Assembly (NCBI GenBank): GCA_951804985.1
Contig: OX638132.1
Coordinates: 46,762,800-46,826,799, forward strand
Direction of reading: 5' to 3'
From: Dryomyza anilis
Lineage: Eukaryota; Arthropoda; Insecta; Diptera; Dryomyzidae
Length of the DNA: 64,000 nt
This document shows, in pieces, positions 11,354-23,302 of this stretch (position 1 is the first letter of the stretch; the number at the start of each line of letters is the position of its first letter). The notes under the pieces are model-generated. The model was not told the DNA's origin. It saw only the letters and a list, made by a program, of their open reading frames with translations, and searched no databases. Made by a program: the position numbers and the translations under genes.

Positions 11354-12386
11354 CACTCAGAAGAAAATGTCCCATTAATGCCCGTAACTTCAAAGAATAG
11401 ATATCTACTGGTGCTTAGTTATCCACCGTGTAAGCAAAATTTCGTAACTTCAACGCATAGTTAAGGAGTAAAAACGCCGGATAGGTTAGAGATATCTGTT
11501 AGTTACTAACACCAATAGATATCTACTCGTTGAAGTTACGGGCATAAGTACTTAATGGTACGACCATTAATCTTATGGTTCATGAAATAATAGTTTTTTT
11601 CTTTTTGAATCAAAAGTTTTCTAATTAATTTGATAGTATTCGAAAAATTATGTGCCATAAATCTAAATATTTCAATATTATTATTTTTAATAGAATAAAT
11701 ACCATAGTTTTAATGGTTTCCTCCTATAATAATAAACGTGACATAAAAAACATAAACAAGAATATAAACTTGTTTGTTTTGTACGTCATTCTGCGTGTTT
11801 GTGTTTGCTCAAAATGGTCGCATGCATTTTTTGTAATAATCCACATAATTAAACGCGACATTGGTAAGGACTTAATGTATTTTATGTAAATTCATTACAT
11901 TTAACCTTTTTCTATTTATTTCAGATAATAAATAATAAATCGAATTCTATTATGGCGATGGACTCTAAATGCAGACTCAAGTATTGGAAACTGAAGCGAA
12001 CATTGAATGTGCTATAACCTTTTACAACGAGAAGTGTCCATTTATGTGTGTGACTTTTTAAAAGTGAATTTCAGTTTCGACATTTAAATTAAATAAATTA
12101 TACAGTAAATTAACTAAATCCACTTTTGTTTTAATAAATTATTAGGGAAAATGTAATTCGACTATACTATAAATACGTATCATTAAATATTTATAGATTT
12201 TGGTTATTGGAATAAATTTTATAATGTGCTCCTTTACATTATAAAATTTATGGTACAACAAAATATTGTATTAACAGTTCCAATATTACTGAATTAATGG
12301 GACGCATCCTATTGACTAATTTTAATAGTATACATTATTGTTTTTCTACTGAAATACTATTAATTTACCATGTTTTTTTCTGGGTG
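11354..12386. mobile_element. TA-flanked inverted-repeat element, CACTCAGAA family
   Basis: Starts CACTCAGAAGAAAATG and ends with the imperfect inverse (...TTTTTTTCTGGGTG). TA flanks both sides (11352-11353 and 12387-12388). It is a sister of 25692-27037, sharing ttatggttcatga, ttaatggtttcctcctataataataaacgtg and ataaataataaatcgaa. No transposase is visible. TA duplication points to an IS630/Tc1/mariner-type mobiliser. Confidence 0.8.
11379..11544. mobile_element. 166-bp Tourist-like (PIF/Harbinger-type) MITE
   Basis: Near-perfect hairpin: TGCCCGTAACTTCAA at the left and TTGAAGTTACGGGCA at the right, with inner TAGATATCTA repeats. It is flanked by TAA on both sides (11376-11378, 11545-11547). 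The sister element at 25692 shows the empty site (ccattaagtactt), fixing a 3-bp TAA duplication as used by PIF/Harbinger elements. Confidence 0.8.
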
Positions 12387-12539
12387 TACGCCGAGGTTCC
12401 ACTGCAGGATATGTTAAGCTACGCCAGCGAGTTGAGGTAAGTTTGAATTTGTCTTTATTTTTTCGATATCGATATTTACTAAATTTTTTATTTATTTAGT
12501 TTAATACTCAGGGCAAGGGCTAATTCTTCCGCGGTACTA

Positions 12540-13310
12540 AAACGCATGCTTACTTACTTACTTACTTAATTATTTGGCCATTACAACCTATGATGGATCT
12601 CGGCCGCAGCGATTATGCCTCGCAAGTCGCTTCTGCAATGCGCGCGCTGCCGCCAGTTTTGCACTCCAAGTATTGCCAGGTTGTCTCGCACTTGGTCGCT
12701 CCACCGGAGATTCGGACGCCCACTCTTACGTTGACCACCACTGGGTACAGAATTGAAAACCTTTTTTGCTGCAGCACTTTCATCCATACGGTCGACATGT
12801 CCAATCCAGCGTAAGCGCTGGATCTTAATGCGCCTGACTATGTCAATGTCGGCGTAGGGCTCATACAGTTCGTTGTTCCATCTGATTCTGTACTCGTTTT
12901 CAACGCATATCGGGCCAAAGATTTGCGCGCTCTGGCGCCAGTTTTGCACTCCAAGTATTGCCAGGTTGTCTCGCACTTGGTCGCTCCACCGGAGATTCGG
13001 ACGCCCTCTCTTACGTTGACCACCACTGGGTACAGAATTGAACACCTTTTTTGCTGCAGCGCTTTCATCCATACGCTCGACATGTCCAATCCAGCGTAAG
13101 CGCTAGATCTTAATGCGCCTGACTATGTCAATGTCTGCGTAGGGCTCATACAGCTCGTTGTTCCATCTGATTCTGTACTCGTTTTCAACGCATATCGGAT
13201 TTTCCGAAGAATCTTTCTCTCGAACGCTCCTAAAGCTCGCTCATCGGTGCAGCGCCATAGAGGAGGACTGGCATGATGAACGACTTATAGAGCGTACACT
13301 TTTCACAAAA
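12540..13310 (-). mobile_element. 3' fragment of an RTE-like LINE
   Basis: Minus-strand reading gives the C-terminal part of a non-LTR polyprotein (RIKIQRLRWIGHVDRMD, GGQRKRGRPNLRWSDQVRDN). This is the same family as 33664-34345 and 43562-46580. The 3' end carries a tail of (TAAG)n, seen as cttacttacttactta at 12548-12567 on the plus strand. It is 5'-truncated near 13310 within the preceding reverse-transcriptase tail. Confidence 0.85.
12650..13198. repeat. 295-bp tandem duplication inside the LINE fragment
   Basis: The segment from ccagttttgcactccaagt to caacgcatatcgg occurs twice, starting near 12655 and 12949. The protein motif RRIKIQRLRWIGHVDRMD...NWRQ is therefore repeated in one frame. 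Confidence 0.85.
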
Positions 13311-15672
13311 CGAGAAAATTTTATTGCCATGGACATTCTATATATTTCGTGGTTTTTTCCGTAAAATCAAATCTTAATAAATTATTGGAATATTAACATT
13401 CATTCCCAATAAGCAATTAGTTTAAGGTTCGATAAATTTGGAGAATTTTCTTTTACAACCAGTGTGGAAGTAATGTCATGATCAAGCCGAAGAAATGAAT
13501 GTTATTCCAACGTTGGTTTTCGAAGTTAAAAAAACTTGACACGAAATTCACTACACAAAATTACTTAGTGACCCAGTGACGTAATAAATTAAATGTCAAC
13601 AAGAAAATTTTAATTTTTTTCACCACTACATATGTGCCACTGCATTCGCACAATCAGTGAGTTCATTGTTTTTCGCTTGAATTAGCAAACAAACAAATCT
13701 ATTAATATATAAGTGCAGGTCCAAACACGAAAGTCATCCCGAGAATTCTACTGCACGGAAAATGCACGATGAGCTGATATACAATGTAAGTGGCCAAGGT
13801 TTACGAATACGTTTATGAAATATTAATATATTTTCATTCATACGCAGACAACATTGATATTTTACGTGAACCTGGCAATGTTATACATCGCTGTGGCGCA
13901 ATTGGATTCACTGGTTTGATCTTCGCGGCACGTCCTGGATTTTAAAATAAGTTCCTGTACACTGCCACCGGTGTAGGTGGCTGTTGCAGCTGTAGAACAT
14001 ACTTTAATTCCTTTTAATATATAGTATTATAACTTATATACGTTTTATTTTATATTTAAACCTTTAATAAGGGAAATATTTGCGCTTGAATTCAAATGTA
14101 ATTTGAAGGTCGAATACAATTTTATTTATAGCTTACAATTAAGTTAAACCTCGATTGTATATTGAATGTCGGAATTCAAGTTTATGTAAAGGCTAGATTC
14201 AATTGGATAAAAAGATACCAGTTTTACTGGAGAACGCTATGGTTTTCAAGCTTACAATTACAAAAAGTTGAACGCTTTTCTCCAGTGAAAGCTTCGATAT
14301 CCATGTTCAATATACATTCCAAAATCACTTAATATCCAGGTTTTTGGTTTATTGGGTTACTATATTAAAATTAGCCTAGACCATTAAAAGAAACTTTCGT
14401 TTAAGTTTTTTTTGTAAACGAATTATATAGAATTGTATGGTATGTCCATGGCAAAAATCGTGTAGTGTTATTTTAGAATGTTTTTAAAAAAAATATTTAA
14501 TATTTGATTCGCGGAAATTTATATTGTTCATATTTGTTAAAAAAAATGTTTTAAATTATTTAAATTAATGGGAAAATAAAGAAAAAATCATTAAAAACCA
14601 GTACACCATTATTTATAAAAATATGTATGCAGTAGGCTTTTGTGTAATGGAAAAATACTGTAAAACTACAAAAAATATATATATGAAGTAGGGTGGGTGA
14701 AAAATCAATTTAACAATCCAAAATAACAATTAATTCTTAATTTTGAAGTTTTATTTTTAATTTTTGACGTCAAATTTGAGTTATGTTGCTTCAAAAATCT
14801 TTTTCGAAAAAATAACAATTCCGATTGTTGTTTCCAACAATGATTCAACAATTGTTGATTTTGAATGTACAAAATAAAAAAAAAAAATTGAAAATGTATG
14901 TTAAAATGGATCCACAAATATTATTTTTAAATTATTGTCGGATCCAACAATAAAATTATCGAACAAGTTTTGATAATAAAATTATTGTTTTTGAAAATTT
15001 TTGTTGTTAGTTTTCTTTCCTGCTTTTAATGACATTTAATATTGAAAGAACAAAAGGGAAAAAACAATAATAACACGCATAGTTTTAAATTAAAATGCAT
15101 TTTTATTTTAAAAATTCAATTGAATGTCACAGTTTGGATTAACGCCAAATTTGAAAAACCATTCTTAAGATAGTTTACGTTGACAGGCATGTAGGCATTT
15201 ATCATGCAGCCGACGAACTACAACTCGAACACGTGACCACGAAGTCTGTTCAACACGGAGTTGATGTGGCGTACTTCGTAGATTTCGCACAAGTAATCGG
15301 GCTCTACCTATCTAGGCGATTATTTAAAATGATTTAGCCGTAAATTGGTAAATGCGGTCAGCCCATGTTCTTGGCAGCAATGATCCTTTGAGGGTCTCAT
15401 TGCAGTCAGGCACCACGGAGTTCTTGATTTCTTTCATGTACTGCACGACCTTTCTGCAAACGATAATTCATTAGCCCACCTTCGATCATCGGAATGAGCG
15501 ATATGCAACCACCGACGTATTTAACGGTATTTATGATAATTACACGATTAAGTCTTTGCCAGACGATTTTTAATATTTAAAAATTATAAGCAAATTTCAA
15601 AATACAAAAATTAATTTTTAACGTTTTTATACACACATACATTAGCTATACACACATTAAAATCCTCTTTTG
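13311..15672. other. no gene recognised; short inverted repeats
   Basis: Mostly AT-rich. 13690-13990 has a GC-richer, exon-like look with possible donor (gtaagt, 13785) and acceptor (cgcag, 13848) but no recognisable protein. At 14220-14290 TTTTACTGGAGAA faces TTCTCCAGTGAAA. At 14820-15000 runs of caacaataaaattat resemble the interior of the CACGCATAG elements at 23303 and 25322, possibly an old copy. Confidence 0.4.
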
Positions 15673-15870
15673 GCATGAGGTTAATTGAACGAACGTTTCA
15701 GTGTTGCAACCGAAATACATGTCATTAAAATGAACGTACCTTATTTTTCTACAACCGAAATGTTCGTCCGCGCATGAGGTTAATTGAACGAACGTTTCAG
15801 TGTTGCAAACGAAATAGATGTCATTAAAATGAACGTACCTTATTTTTCTACAACCGAAATGTTCGTCCGC
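15673..15870. repeat. two tandem 99-bp units
   Basis: The unit beginning gcatgaggttaattgaacga is repeated at 15673 and 15772 with only a few differences. Confidence 0.9.
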
Positions 15871-16394
15871 GCAACTGCATGTTCGGTTGCCGTAACCTCA
15901 TGATTGTTTTTTTTATTCTGCGAAAATTGACATTCGTGCATACGACGATTGAGTAAGTTGTTGTATCAACCAAATAAATGCAAAACGGCAACCTCATGTC
16001 TATCAGCAGTTCGGTTGCCAGTTTCTTGCCAACAATTATGGATACATGCAGAAATAAATAAACGTCAAAAATTTTCACATGTCGAAAACAATAGAAAATT
16101 CATTAATTAAGTTACACTGCGAAATAAATATACAAATATTAATAAAATACTTATTCAATACAAATTGCTCATTAGCTAGAGAAATATAATATAATTAAAA
16201 AATATGTGACCAATGGAAATAGTTTTTTTTATTTACTGGTTATGAGGAAATAAAAAATAAATGCATGCAGATACATGTATCTTTTCATAGTTTTTTTTTC
16301 AGAGAGCAGGAACTAGTAGATATACTTCTAAATTGTGTGCGCGACAATTTTACTCAATTAGAATACATAAGTTTTATATACATAAATATTTCAA

Positions 16395-16522
16395 CAACCT
16401 CATGCCCACCAATTTGGAGGTTGTCGCAACCTCATGATCACTGATCTGGAGGTTGTCACAACCTCATGATCACCGATTTGGAGGTTTCCACAACCTCATT
16501 CTCGCCGATTAGGAGGTTGGCA
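16395..16522. repeat. four tandem 32-bp units, each with an internal inverted motif
   Basis: Units start CAACCTCATG at 16395, 16427, 16459 and 16491. Each contains AACCTC and GAGGTT, so each unit can form a small hairpin. The downstream sequence to about 16620 keeps related gaggttgttgcaac motifs. Confidence 0.85.
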
Positions 16523-17302
16523 CAACTGAATTATGAGGTTGTTGCAACTACTTTATCAGTTGTTGCCGAAACCGAATGATTCGGTATGGCAATTTAGTTG
16601 GTTGCCGCAACAAATCAGTTTTCTGTGTGTACATGCAACATATATGGAACATATAAATTTTATAATTTGCCACTATTTTGCCACGTCACCACGTTCACTC
16701 CGCCCATTATCGTATATGTTCCATTATCGGAATGTGTGACTTATATATCACAGCGTTGTAATATATTATTGCATTGTCCCACACACGTCTTAGCCATCAC
16801 TTTGGAACTAAATGTATGTTCCATTTATCAGTATGTATGACATTTATCAGTATGTATGGTAGTTTAAACTAAGTTTACTTAAACGTCTCAAGTAGTTCAA
16901 CTATTCGAGCAGTTTTTCAATGGCAGTGTGACCGAAATTTTGATCGAAACTTTAATCATTGCACCCCTAAAATTATCAGTAAAATGACCAACTGTGTTCT
17001 TGCTGGGTTTATTCAGGTCAGTGCTTAAAATATGGCAGCATCGGCAAATGTCAGCGAATTATTGATTGTGAATTGCATTTAAGAAGAAGAGTATTATTTT
17101 TCTCATTTGGAATAGCTGATATTTAAGTTGCGAAAACGACGAAATTACAACGAAATTACAAGAAATTACAGAGATAATTTAAAATAGTATAATACACGAA
17201 ATAATGAATATCAGTGAGAAATTGTACGTGTAATCGTTCAGTGTTACTTTATGCAACAAATAATAGCAGAAAACTACAGATGTAAAAAACATCAAGAGTT
17301 TC
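16523..17302. other. no gene recognised
   Basis: AT-rich, with gttgttgcaac-type motifs resembling the interior of the CACCCAAAG elements at its left edge. The stretch 15871-16394 is likewise without a recognisable gene. Confidence 0.4.
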
Positions 17303-18115
17303 AACGTAGTTTAACCCTCCGACACCCAACCAGACAAACGATGCCCAAAACCTAACTTTATGCTAACTTTAAAAAGTTAATGATATCTGAATGTTGTCAT
17401 ATAAGGGATCAAAACGGTATCTGAAAGACTTACGAATGTCCGCCTCTTTGTTGACTTTTAGTTCTCGATAAGATAACTAAAAAGTTATGTTCAAGTCAAC
17501 TTTTAAAAGGCATCATCAGAAAGTTGTCCTCTAGACAGCAGATAAGATAGCTTAAATGCATCTTTTAGTTAACCTTTTTAACTACAAATACACATGTAAA
17601 ATATGATAACAAAAAAATATTTTGTTGTTATTCGATTATTTACTTTTTCAAAAATTGATGGAAATTATCAAATGACAAACTAATACATATCAAATAAATA
17701 TAAAAATAGACAATAATAATGAAAAACCAAAATTTTTTTAAATTTAAATGCACTTTTATTTGCAATTATTTTAGCTGCACTGTTTGTCACAACCTTTTTT
17801 TGTAGCGATTCATAAAAGCAACTTACTCGTCGCGGTTAATATTTTTACTATCAATCGAACATTTTTTCCAACGCAAAATATACGGGGCACAAAAACCGCT
17901 AACAGTAAACAGTATGACGCAGCAAAAAAAAAACTAATGCCAACTTTGAAGTATGAAGTTCAGAGGTGCCACTATGTGAGTATTATCCCGATTTATTTAC
18001 TTCAAAAAGTTACCTTTCTGATATATCTATACGATGCTTAATAGATAACTATTGTAAGAACCTTTAAGTTCCCCGAAAAACGATAGTCGCAAAGATCGGT
18101 GGGTTAAACTACGTT
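17303..18115. mobile_element. non-autonomous inverted-repeat element
   Basis: Left end AACGTAGTTTAACCCTCCGA faces right end TCGGTGGGTTAAACTACGTT. The interior is rich in aacttt...aaagtt motifs. A 40-bp piece near the left end (cccaaccagacaaacgatgc) reappears at 20978. I could not establish a target duplication. Confidence 0.6.
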
Positions 18116-18118
18116 TAA

Positions 18119-18358
18119 AGTTCACTGGTTATGTCTCATTTTGAATTTAGTTGCCGTAGCAATGAAAATAATAAAAAATGGAAATGGATTAAAAGTTTGT
18201 TTCCCCAATCAATGTTACAGTTGCTTCAACTAATAGTTGGTTACTCTTCATACTATTGTTTACCACAATTGAATTTGAGTTGAGGCTGACTACATTTGGT
18301 AGATGCAAATGAATATTCGTTGAAACAACTGCACGCTAAGCAATTATTTTTTTGTGTG
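18119..18358. repeat. right-end fragment of the CACCCAAAG element family
   Basis: Matches 22865-23099 and 25085-25319 (landmarks: gtctcattttgaatttagttgccg, gtttccccaatcaatgtt, gaaacaactgcacg, ending tttgtgtg). Confidence 0.75.
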
Positions 18359-18432
18359 CACGGTTTTAAATAGTTTCATGTGAAATGATGAAATGTGAAA
18401 GAAGCGCAATTGTTTATTGACCCATAAGGGCC

Positions 18433-18615
18433 ATTGAATTTCATATTGGGGAAATGGTTTTAATGAAAAATCAAAATAGGAAAAATAAATTTTCACCAAT
18501 TTGGGTAGGGCCATATAAGGTTTTGTCCGTCACTACCCCCGAGACATCGACAATATTAATAAAAGGAAAGGGAAAGAAAATACACAAAAATTTTTTGAAA
18601 AAATACCATAATTAG
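18433..18615 (+). pseudogene. C-terminal end of a gypsy-type (errantivirus) pol
   Basis: A 60-codon open stretch ending in TAG reads as the integrase C-terminal tail of Ty3/gypsy elements. It has a FHIGEMVL segment, then KFSPIWVGPYKVL (family: KF..xxxGPYxVL), and ends KIHKNFLKKYHN. The upstream pol is absent, so this is a 5'-truncated relic. The next 300 bases should hold the env start in an intact element, but I see only fragmentary frames (KWLSTAKRRSLPYEI near 18890). Confidence 0.7.
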
Positions 18616-19009
18616 AATTGATGTATTAATTGTTGAAGTGGGGATATATGTTTATAAGTGAATTATGAAAAGTTTCGTATTGTATGATAAAATATAAAAC
18701 TTATAATGAATGGAAAAAATAAAACGATACCCACAGGTCGCTACTATTACTTCAGATTAAATTACTAGTATGTGGTGGAACAATTTTAAATAAAAAGAAA
18801 GCAAGAAATATTAGAAAACGTATAAATGAAATCACGAGTCTATTAAATTACAAGAGAAAAATTAGATAACATTGAGATATTGAATAAATGGCTAAGTACT
18901 GCAAAACGCAGATCACTACCATATGAAATTTGAATTATGAAGTGAATTATGAATTGAATTATGAATTTATGTTTGAATTATTACTTTTTAAATTAAAATA
19001 TAATAAAAA
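18616..19009. other. AT-rich, possible env debris
   Basis: It follows the pol relic directly. It contains a threefold short repeat, (t)gaattatgaa, at 18928-18970. No convincing gene. Confidence 0.35.
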
Positions 19010-19912
19010 GCACAACGAATCATCTGCAATTTCCGATCTTGGGAACGCTGTTGTGACTCTGACTTCATGTTTGCAACACGTTGGAACGCTAGGGCTAGGT
19101 AAATTGGCCGATTTCTTATAATTAAATTGGCTACCACAAAAACAAATTGGTTGTGTCAATTGTATTCATTAGTTGTATGATTTGATACGCGGTGTGTTGT
19201 ATATCAGAAATACTTTTTCTTTTAGTTTGAAAAATCGGCGCATCGCCAGTAAGCACAATAGCATATTCATATTAATCATAATAATGTAACACCAAAAATG
19301 CTTACTGTTATGCATGCATTCATATTTTTCTCATACACTTATTTGATACACTTACTCTTATACACATATGTTGACAACAACAAATGTATTGGTTGTAATG
19401 TAAGCCTCATCAGGTAGCACCTGCATGCGGCGTACAGGGAACTAAAGCACATAGAAGTTTTTCTCACGATCACCCCAATACGAATTGATTATTTCACAAT
19501 ATGATGACACTCAGATCTGGTGTTTGTAAATATTGGTGCGACCGAGGTGATGAGTAGAGGTTAAGAATATATTTTAAGTGGGATATGATTTTAACTGCCT
19601 TAGAGTGCAGACGTGTTTCTTTTATAAGTAAAACTTTCATTAAATAAAAGTATGCCTTGGAAGAAAATACTTGTTTGAATTATTTCGGTTAATAAAAATG
19701 GAACTTCAACATTGGACATTCTCGGGTAGGGCATCATGGGTAATTATAAATGGAACGTTGCGACATTTGGCCTCACTCCTAAGCAACGGACATTTTAATT
19801 ACAACAGGTGTTGCAACAACTGAATCAGTAGAATGTTGACAGAACTAAATAAATCGGTTGGCAAAAAAAGACGGTTGCCCCAACTGATTCATTCTTTGAG
19901 TGTAGTAAATCA
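19010..19912. repeat. CACCCAAAG-family element, reversed, partial
   Basis: 19010-19180 is the reverse complement of 22240-22420 (both contain gtttgcaacacgttgga). 19800-19912 is the inverse of the left end at 22140 (ccaactgattcattctttgagtg followed by TA). The middle 19181-19799 shows no gene. Confidence 0.65.
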
Positions 19913-20324
19913 GCCTTTTCGTGAAGACTTGGAAAATATTCTATTCCCTCGCAATTTTTTGTATCGTCAATCTCCCAGGAACAGCAATTCCTCCGGAATT
20001 TTGTTCGAAATTCGAATGCAGTTTTACAATATGGCCAGATTTTTTAATGCGGTTTTTTTGGTTATCTTTATCATTTCAGATAATAAAGTTGTAAAATAAT
20101 AGTTCAGATATACAATATGTATACAGATCTTATTATTTGCTGTTAACTATACTTTTATGCACAAATTTCACATTTTTTTAACTCAATAAAAGTTTAATTT
20201 GCAATTAGAACTGAACATCAGGCAACGCCAAATCAGCTGTTTTGCCAAATGTCAAACAGTGTTGTTGGATAAAATTGCGTTGTGTTGTGAAAATAAATAT
20301 TGAAGTTAAAATTATGTTAAACTG
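19913..20324. other. no gene recognised
   Basis: AT-rich; no repeat partner found. Confidence 0.4.
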
Positions 20325-20795
20325 CAATTAAAAGTATATAAAATGACTCTTAATTGTAGTTTTTCATTTAAGAAAATGTTGTGATTAGATTGCGTTAATT
20401 TTTCAAGAGTTAAAAAAAAATTAAGATATTCCCCAGCCTGTGAAGTTTTTGCAGTAGTTGAATATATCTGTAATTTATTTGTGCAGAAATATGTAAATAA
20501 CTTTTATTTAAATAATGTTGGTGCTGTCCATAGATATTTCTTAACATATTATAAATAAAAGTATAGTTAATTAAAGTGTGTTTTGTTTTTAATTAATTCT
20601 TTTCCCCGATGAAAAAGTGTCGACATTTTTTCGGCGAAACAGTAGTAATTTTTCCTCCAAAATGTTGTTCATGATACGTAGTTTTTTTAGGGAAACATTT
20701 TTTCTCTTTTCGAATATTGTTCACGATACCTATTTTCCACCAAGGGTAAAAATTCCCTGAGGAATTTTATTCACGATAAGGCTGAATAACTATTT
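20325..20795. repeat. dispersed repeat R2, copy 1
   Basis: Same orientation and about the same length as 50105-50566. Both run from ctgcaattaaaagtatataaa to ttattcacgataaggctga. No inverted ends and no reading frame; type unknown. Confidence 0.85.
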
Positions 20796-21469
20796 TTAGT
20801 GTATATTTAGTATTGCACGAGTTATAGCAATGTCTTAGTGATATATTAAAACAAATCTAAGTACTAAAATATTTTTATGGAATATACTATAAAATAAATC
20901 GCAAAACCCATTGTTTCTCGAAATGAACAAAGTGTGTCTTACACCGCTATGACCTTTAATGCCTCATATACTACATCCCAACCAGACAAACGATGCCCAA
21001 AACCTAACTTTATGCTATTCGGAATGGTTCGAGTACAAGAAAGATACAATCTCACTCAGAATGAGATAAAATAAAAAAGAAATACATGAAATTAAACTGT
21101 TGAATTGTCATGGTATGCATTGCTACAAAATTGGTGGAATTGTCCAGCTAGTTTTGCAGTAATACCAATCCATGAGCAAAGAAGACAGCAAGACACTTAA
21201 ATACCAAAGAATATCAGCCAGATAGGGAGCGAAGATGTGATTTAAAATAAAATGTTATAAAATTTTCGTCCGAGCTACCACGGTAGTGTAAATATTTAGA
21301 AAAATTTAAATGATATGCTAACAAAATTTCAATTTATATAGAGACAATTTTTATCGAGCAATTTTAGTCGAAATATTTGTTAAGGAGGGGAATTTAAAAA
21401 AAAGGGATTTGAAAAATTAAAAAAAAAGATATCAAATAGAATATATTTTTATTGATAAATTGTTTCTTA
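20796..21469. other. no gene recognised; 40-bp repeat
   Basis: 20978-21017 repeats the 40 bases at 17324-17363 (cccaaccagacaaacgatgc...). Otherwise AT-rich. Confidence 0.4.
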
Positions 21470-21860
21470 AAGGATTCGGAAGCACTGGAAAAAGAAGAAC
21501 TCTATGATTGCGTATATATCATAAGTACATAAGCATATGCACTAATCTGCATGATTATATTTATTACCAAATTAAAGATCGTAACACCACCGTATTGAAA
21601 ATACGAGATGCATTCGTTAACCGGTGCGCTCTGATTCATCGTGGTGAGTGCCAGAAAGATCCACTACCGATTTCCACCATACATGTTGTTCCGAATCCAA
21701 ATCCATAGTACCAGTTATTTCTCGGTATTACATAAATTCCCCGGAATCCTCCGAAATTGAGAAAAGCTGCTGCAGAAACATATGGCTAGATAAAAATGCG
21801 ACTGAAGAAAAAAATTGTGAAATAAAGAATAATTTAGAATATAGTATTTATAAATTATAA
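21470..21860 (+). pseudogene. unidentified Cys-containing coding remnant
   Basis: Two overlapping frames have coding-like composition (DAFVNRCALIHRGECQKD, then NIWLDKNATEEKNCEIK after a frameshift). Three cysteines and its position downstream of the gypsy pol end make an env fragment possible. I do not recognise the family with any certainty. Confidence 0.3.
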
Positions 21861-23302
21861 AATATGAAAGAGGAAGAAAATTCAGAAAAAAAAAATGTAT
21901 AATTACAAAACCATTGATAAATATAATGAGTCACCTGCGAATCTATATAATTTTTGTAAGAGATTTAATATAGTTTGAACGCTTATCTAAAAAGAGATTT
22001 GAGATTAATACCCCTCAGAAGAAAAAAAAAAAACAAAGATGCGAATGTGGGATTTTTGTTTATTTGTATGGTCGTATATTGCATGACTTAATTTTTGTAA
22101 ACCCTTTAGAGAGCTCTCTCAAGTAGGTGTATTAACGTACACCCAAAGAACGAATCAGTTGGGGCAACTGTCTTTTTTTGCCAACCGATTTAATTAGTTC
22201 TGTCAACATTCGACTGATACAGTTGTTGCAACACCGCGTATCAGTTCACACAACTAATGAATACAATTGACACAACCAATTTGTTTAGTTGTGGTAGCCA
22301 ATTTAATTATAAGAAATCGGCCATTTTACCTAGCGCTCCAACGTGTTGCAAACACGAAGACAGCGTCACAACAGCGTTCCCGAGATCGAACATTGCCGAC
22401 GATTCGTTGTGCTGCTGACTTCGTGTTTGCAACACGTTGGAGCACTAGGGCTGCATATATAAATACAACATATAGAAACACAATAGCAAGTACTCTGTAG
22501 AATAGTATGACTCTTGTTGAAGAAAGTATATTTGAGCATGAAAAAACGGAAGAGTAAAAACGAACAAGCCTTAAAACAATTCCAAATTTTGTTTAAGACG
22601 TGGCACGAACTGTGCGCAGCACAAAACAAAAAACGAGTGAAAAAATCTGAAATCGCCTGAAAACAATTTCAAATATTGTTTAAGACTAAGACGTGGCACG
22701 CGCTGTCCGCAAAACAAAACGAGTGAAAAATGTAAAGCTTGCGCGACTAGTGTTGTCCTGCTTTAGCATCGCTATTATACAAGACAACTGATTTCTCAGT
22801 TGAATCAAATAAATATTGGTTGCTACAACTTAATGTTGTATAATTATCTGTTAAGTCAACTAAATATTGGTTAGGTTTCATTTTGAATTTAGTTACCGTG
22901 GCAATGGAAACAAAATAATTGAAAATGGATAAAAAGTTTGTTTCCCCAATCAATGTTGCAGTTGCTTCAACTAATAGTTGGTTACGCTTCATACTATTGT
23001 TTACCACGAATGAATTTCAGTTGAAACTGACTAAATTTGGTAGATGCAAATGAATATTCGTTGAAACAACTGCACGTCAAGCAATTATTTGTTTGTGTGT
23101 AGACATGAAAAAACTGAACAGTAACACGAACAAATCTTAAAACAATTCTAAATTTTGTTTTACACGTGGCACGCGCTGTCCGTAGCACACAAAAAACGAG
23201 TGAAAAATCTGAAGCGTGTGCGACTGATGTTGTCCTGCTTTGGCATTGCTTTTATACAAGATAAGTGATTTCGCAGTTGAATCAAATAAATATTGGTTGC
23301 TA

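Larger units (their letters stand above)
10830..12545 (+). pseudogene. mEFG1: mitochondrial elongation factor G1 pseudogene, interrupted by a TA element
   Basis: EF-G1 (GFM1) is the GTPase that drives ribosome translocation in mitochondria. Domains II to V can be followed in order: FVSLSFKLESGR and GQLPKLRCYQ (domain II), HSNNMEDGDEIYAGTKLDLF then DCALDDTLSTNP, MEPLSNTALEFVDKTL (domain IV), VVNGAWR, and EFQGHVIDQLIKRHGIISC (domain V). That last block is cut by the element at 11354-12386 and resumes at 12387 with YAEVPLQDMLSYASELR up to a donor (gtaagt) near 12436. After an acceptor (tatttag) near 12500 comes TQGKG. Removing the element and one TA restores the frame across the insertion, so the insertion hit a recognisable coding exon. 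Frameshifts in domain II and between the domain II and IV blocks show the copy is dead. The G domain is absent. Confidence 0.88.
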
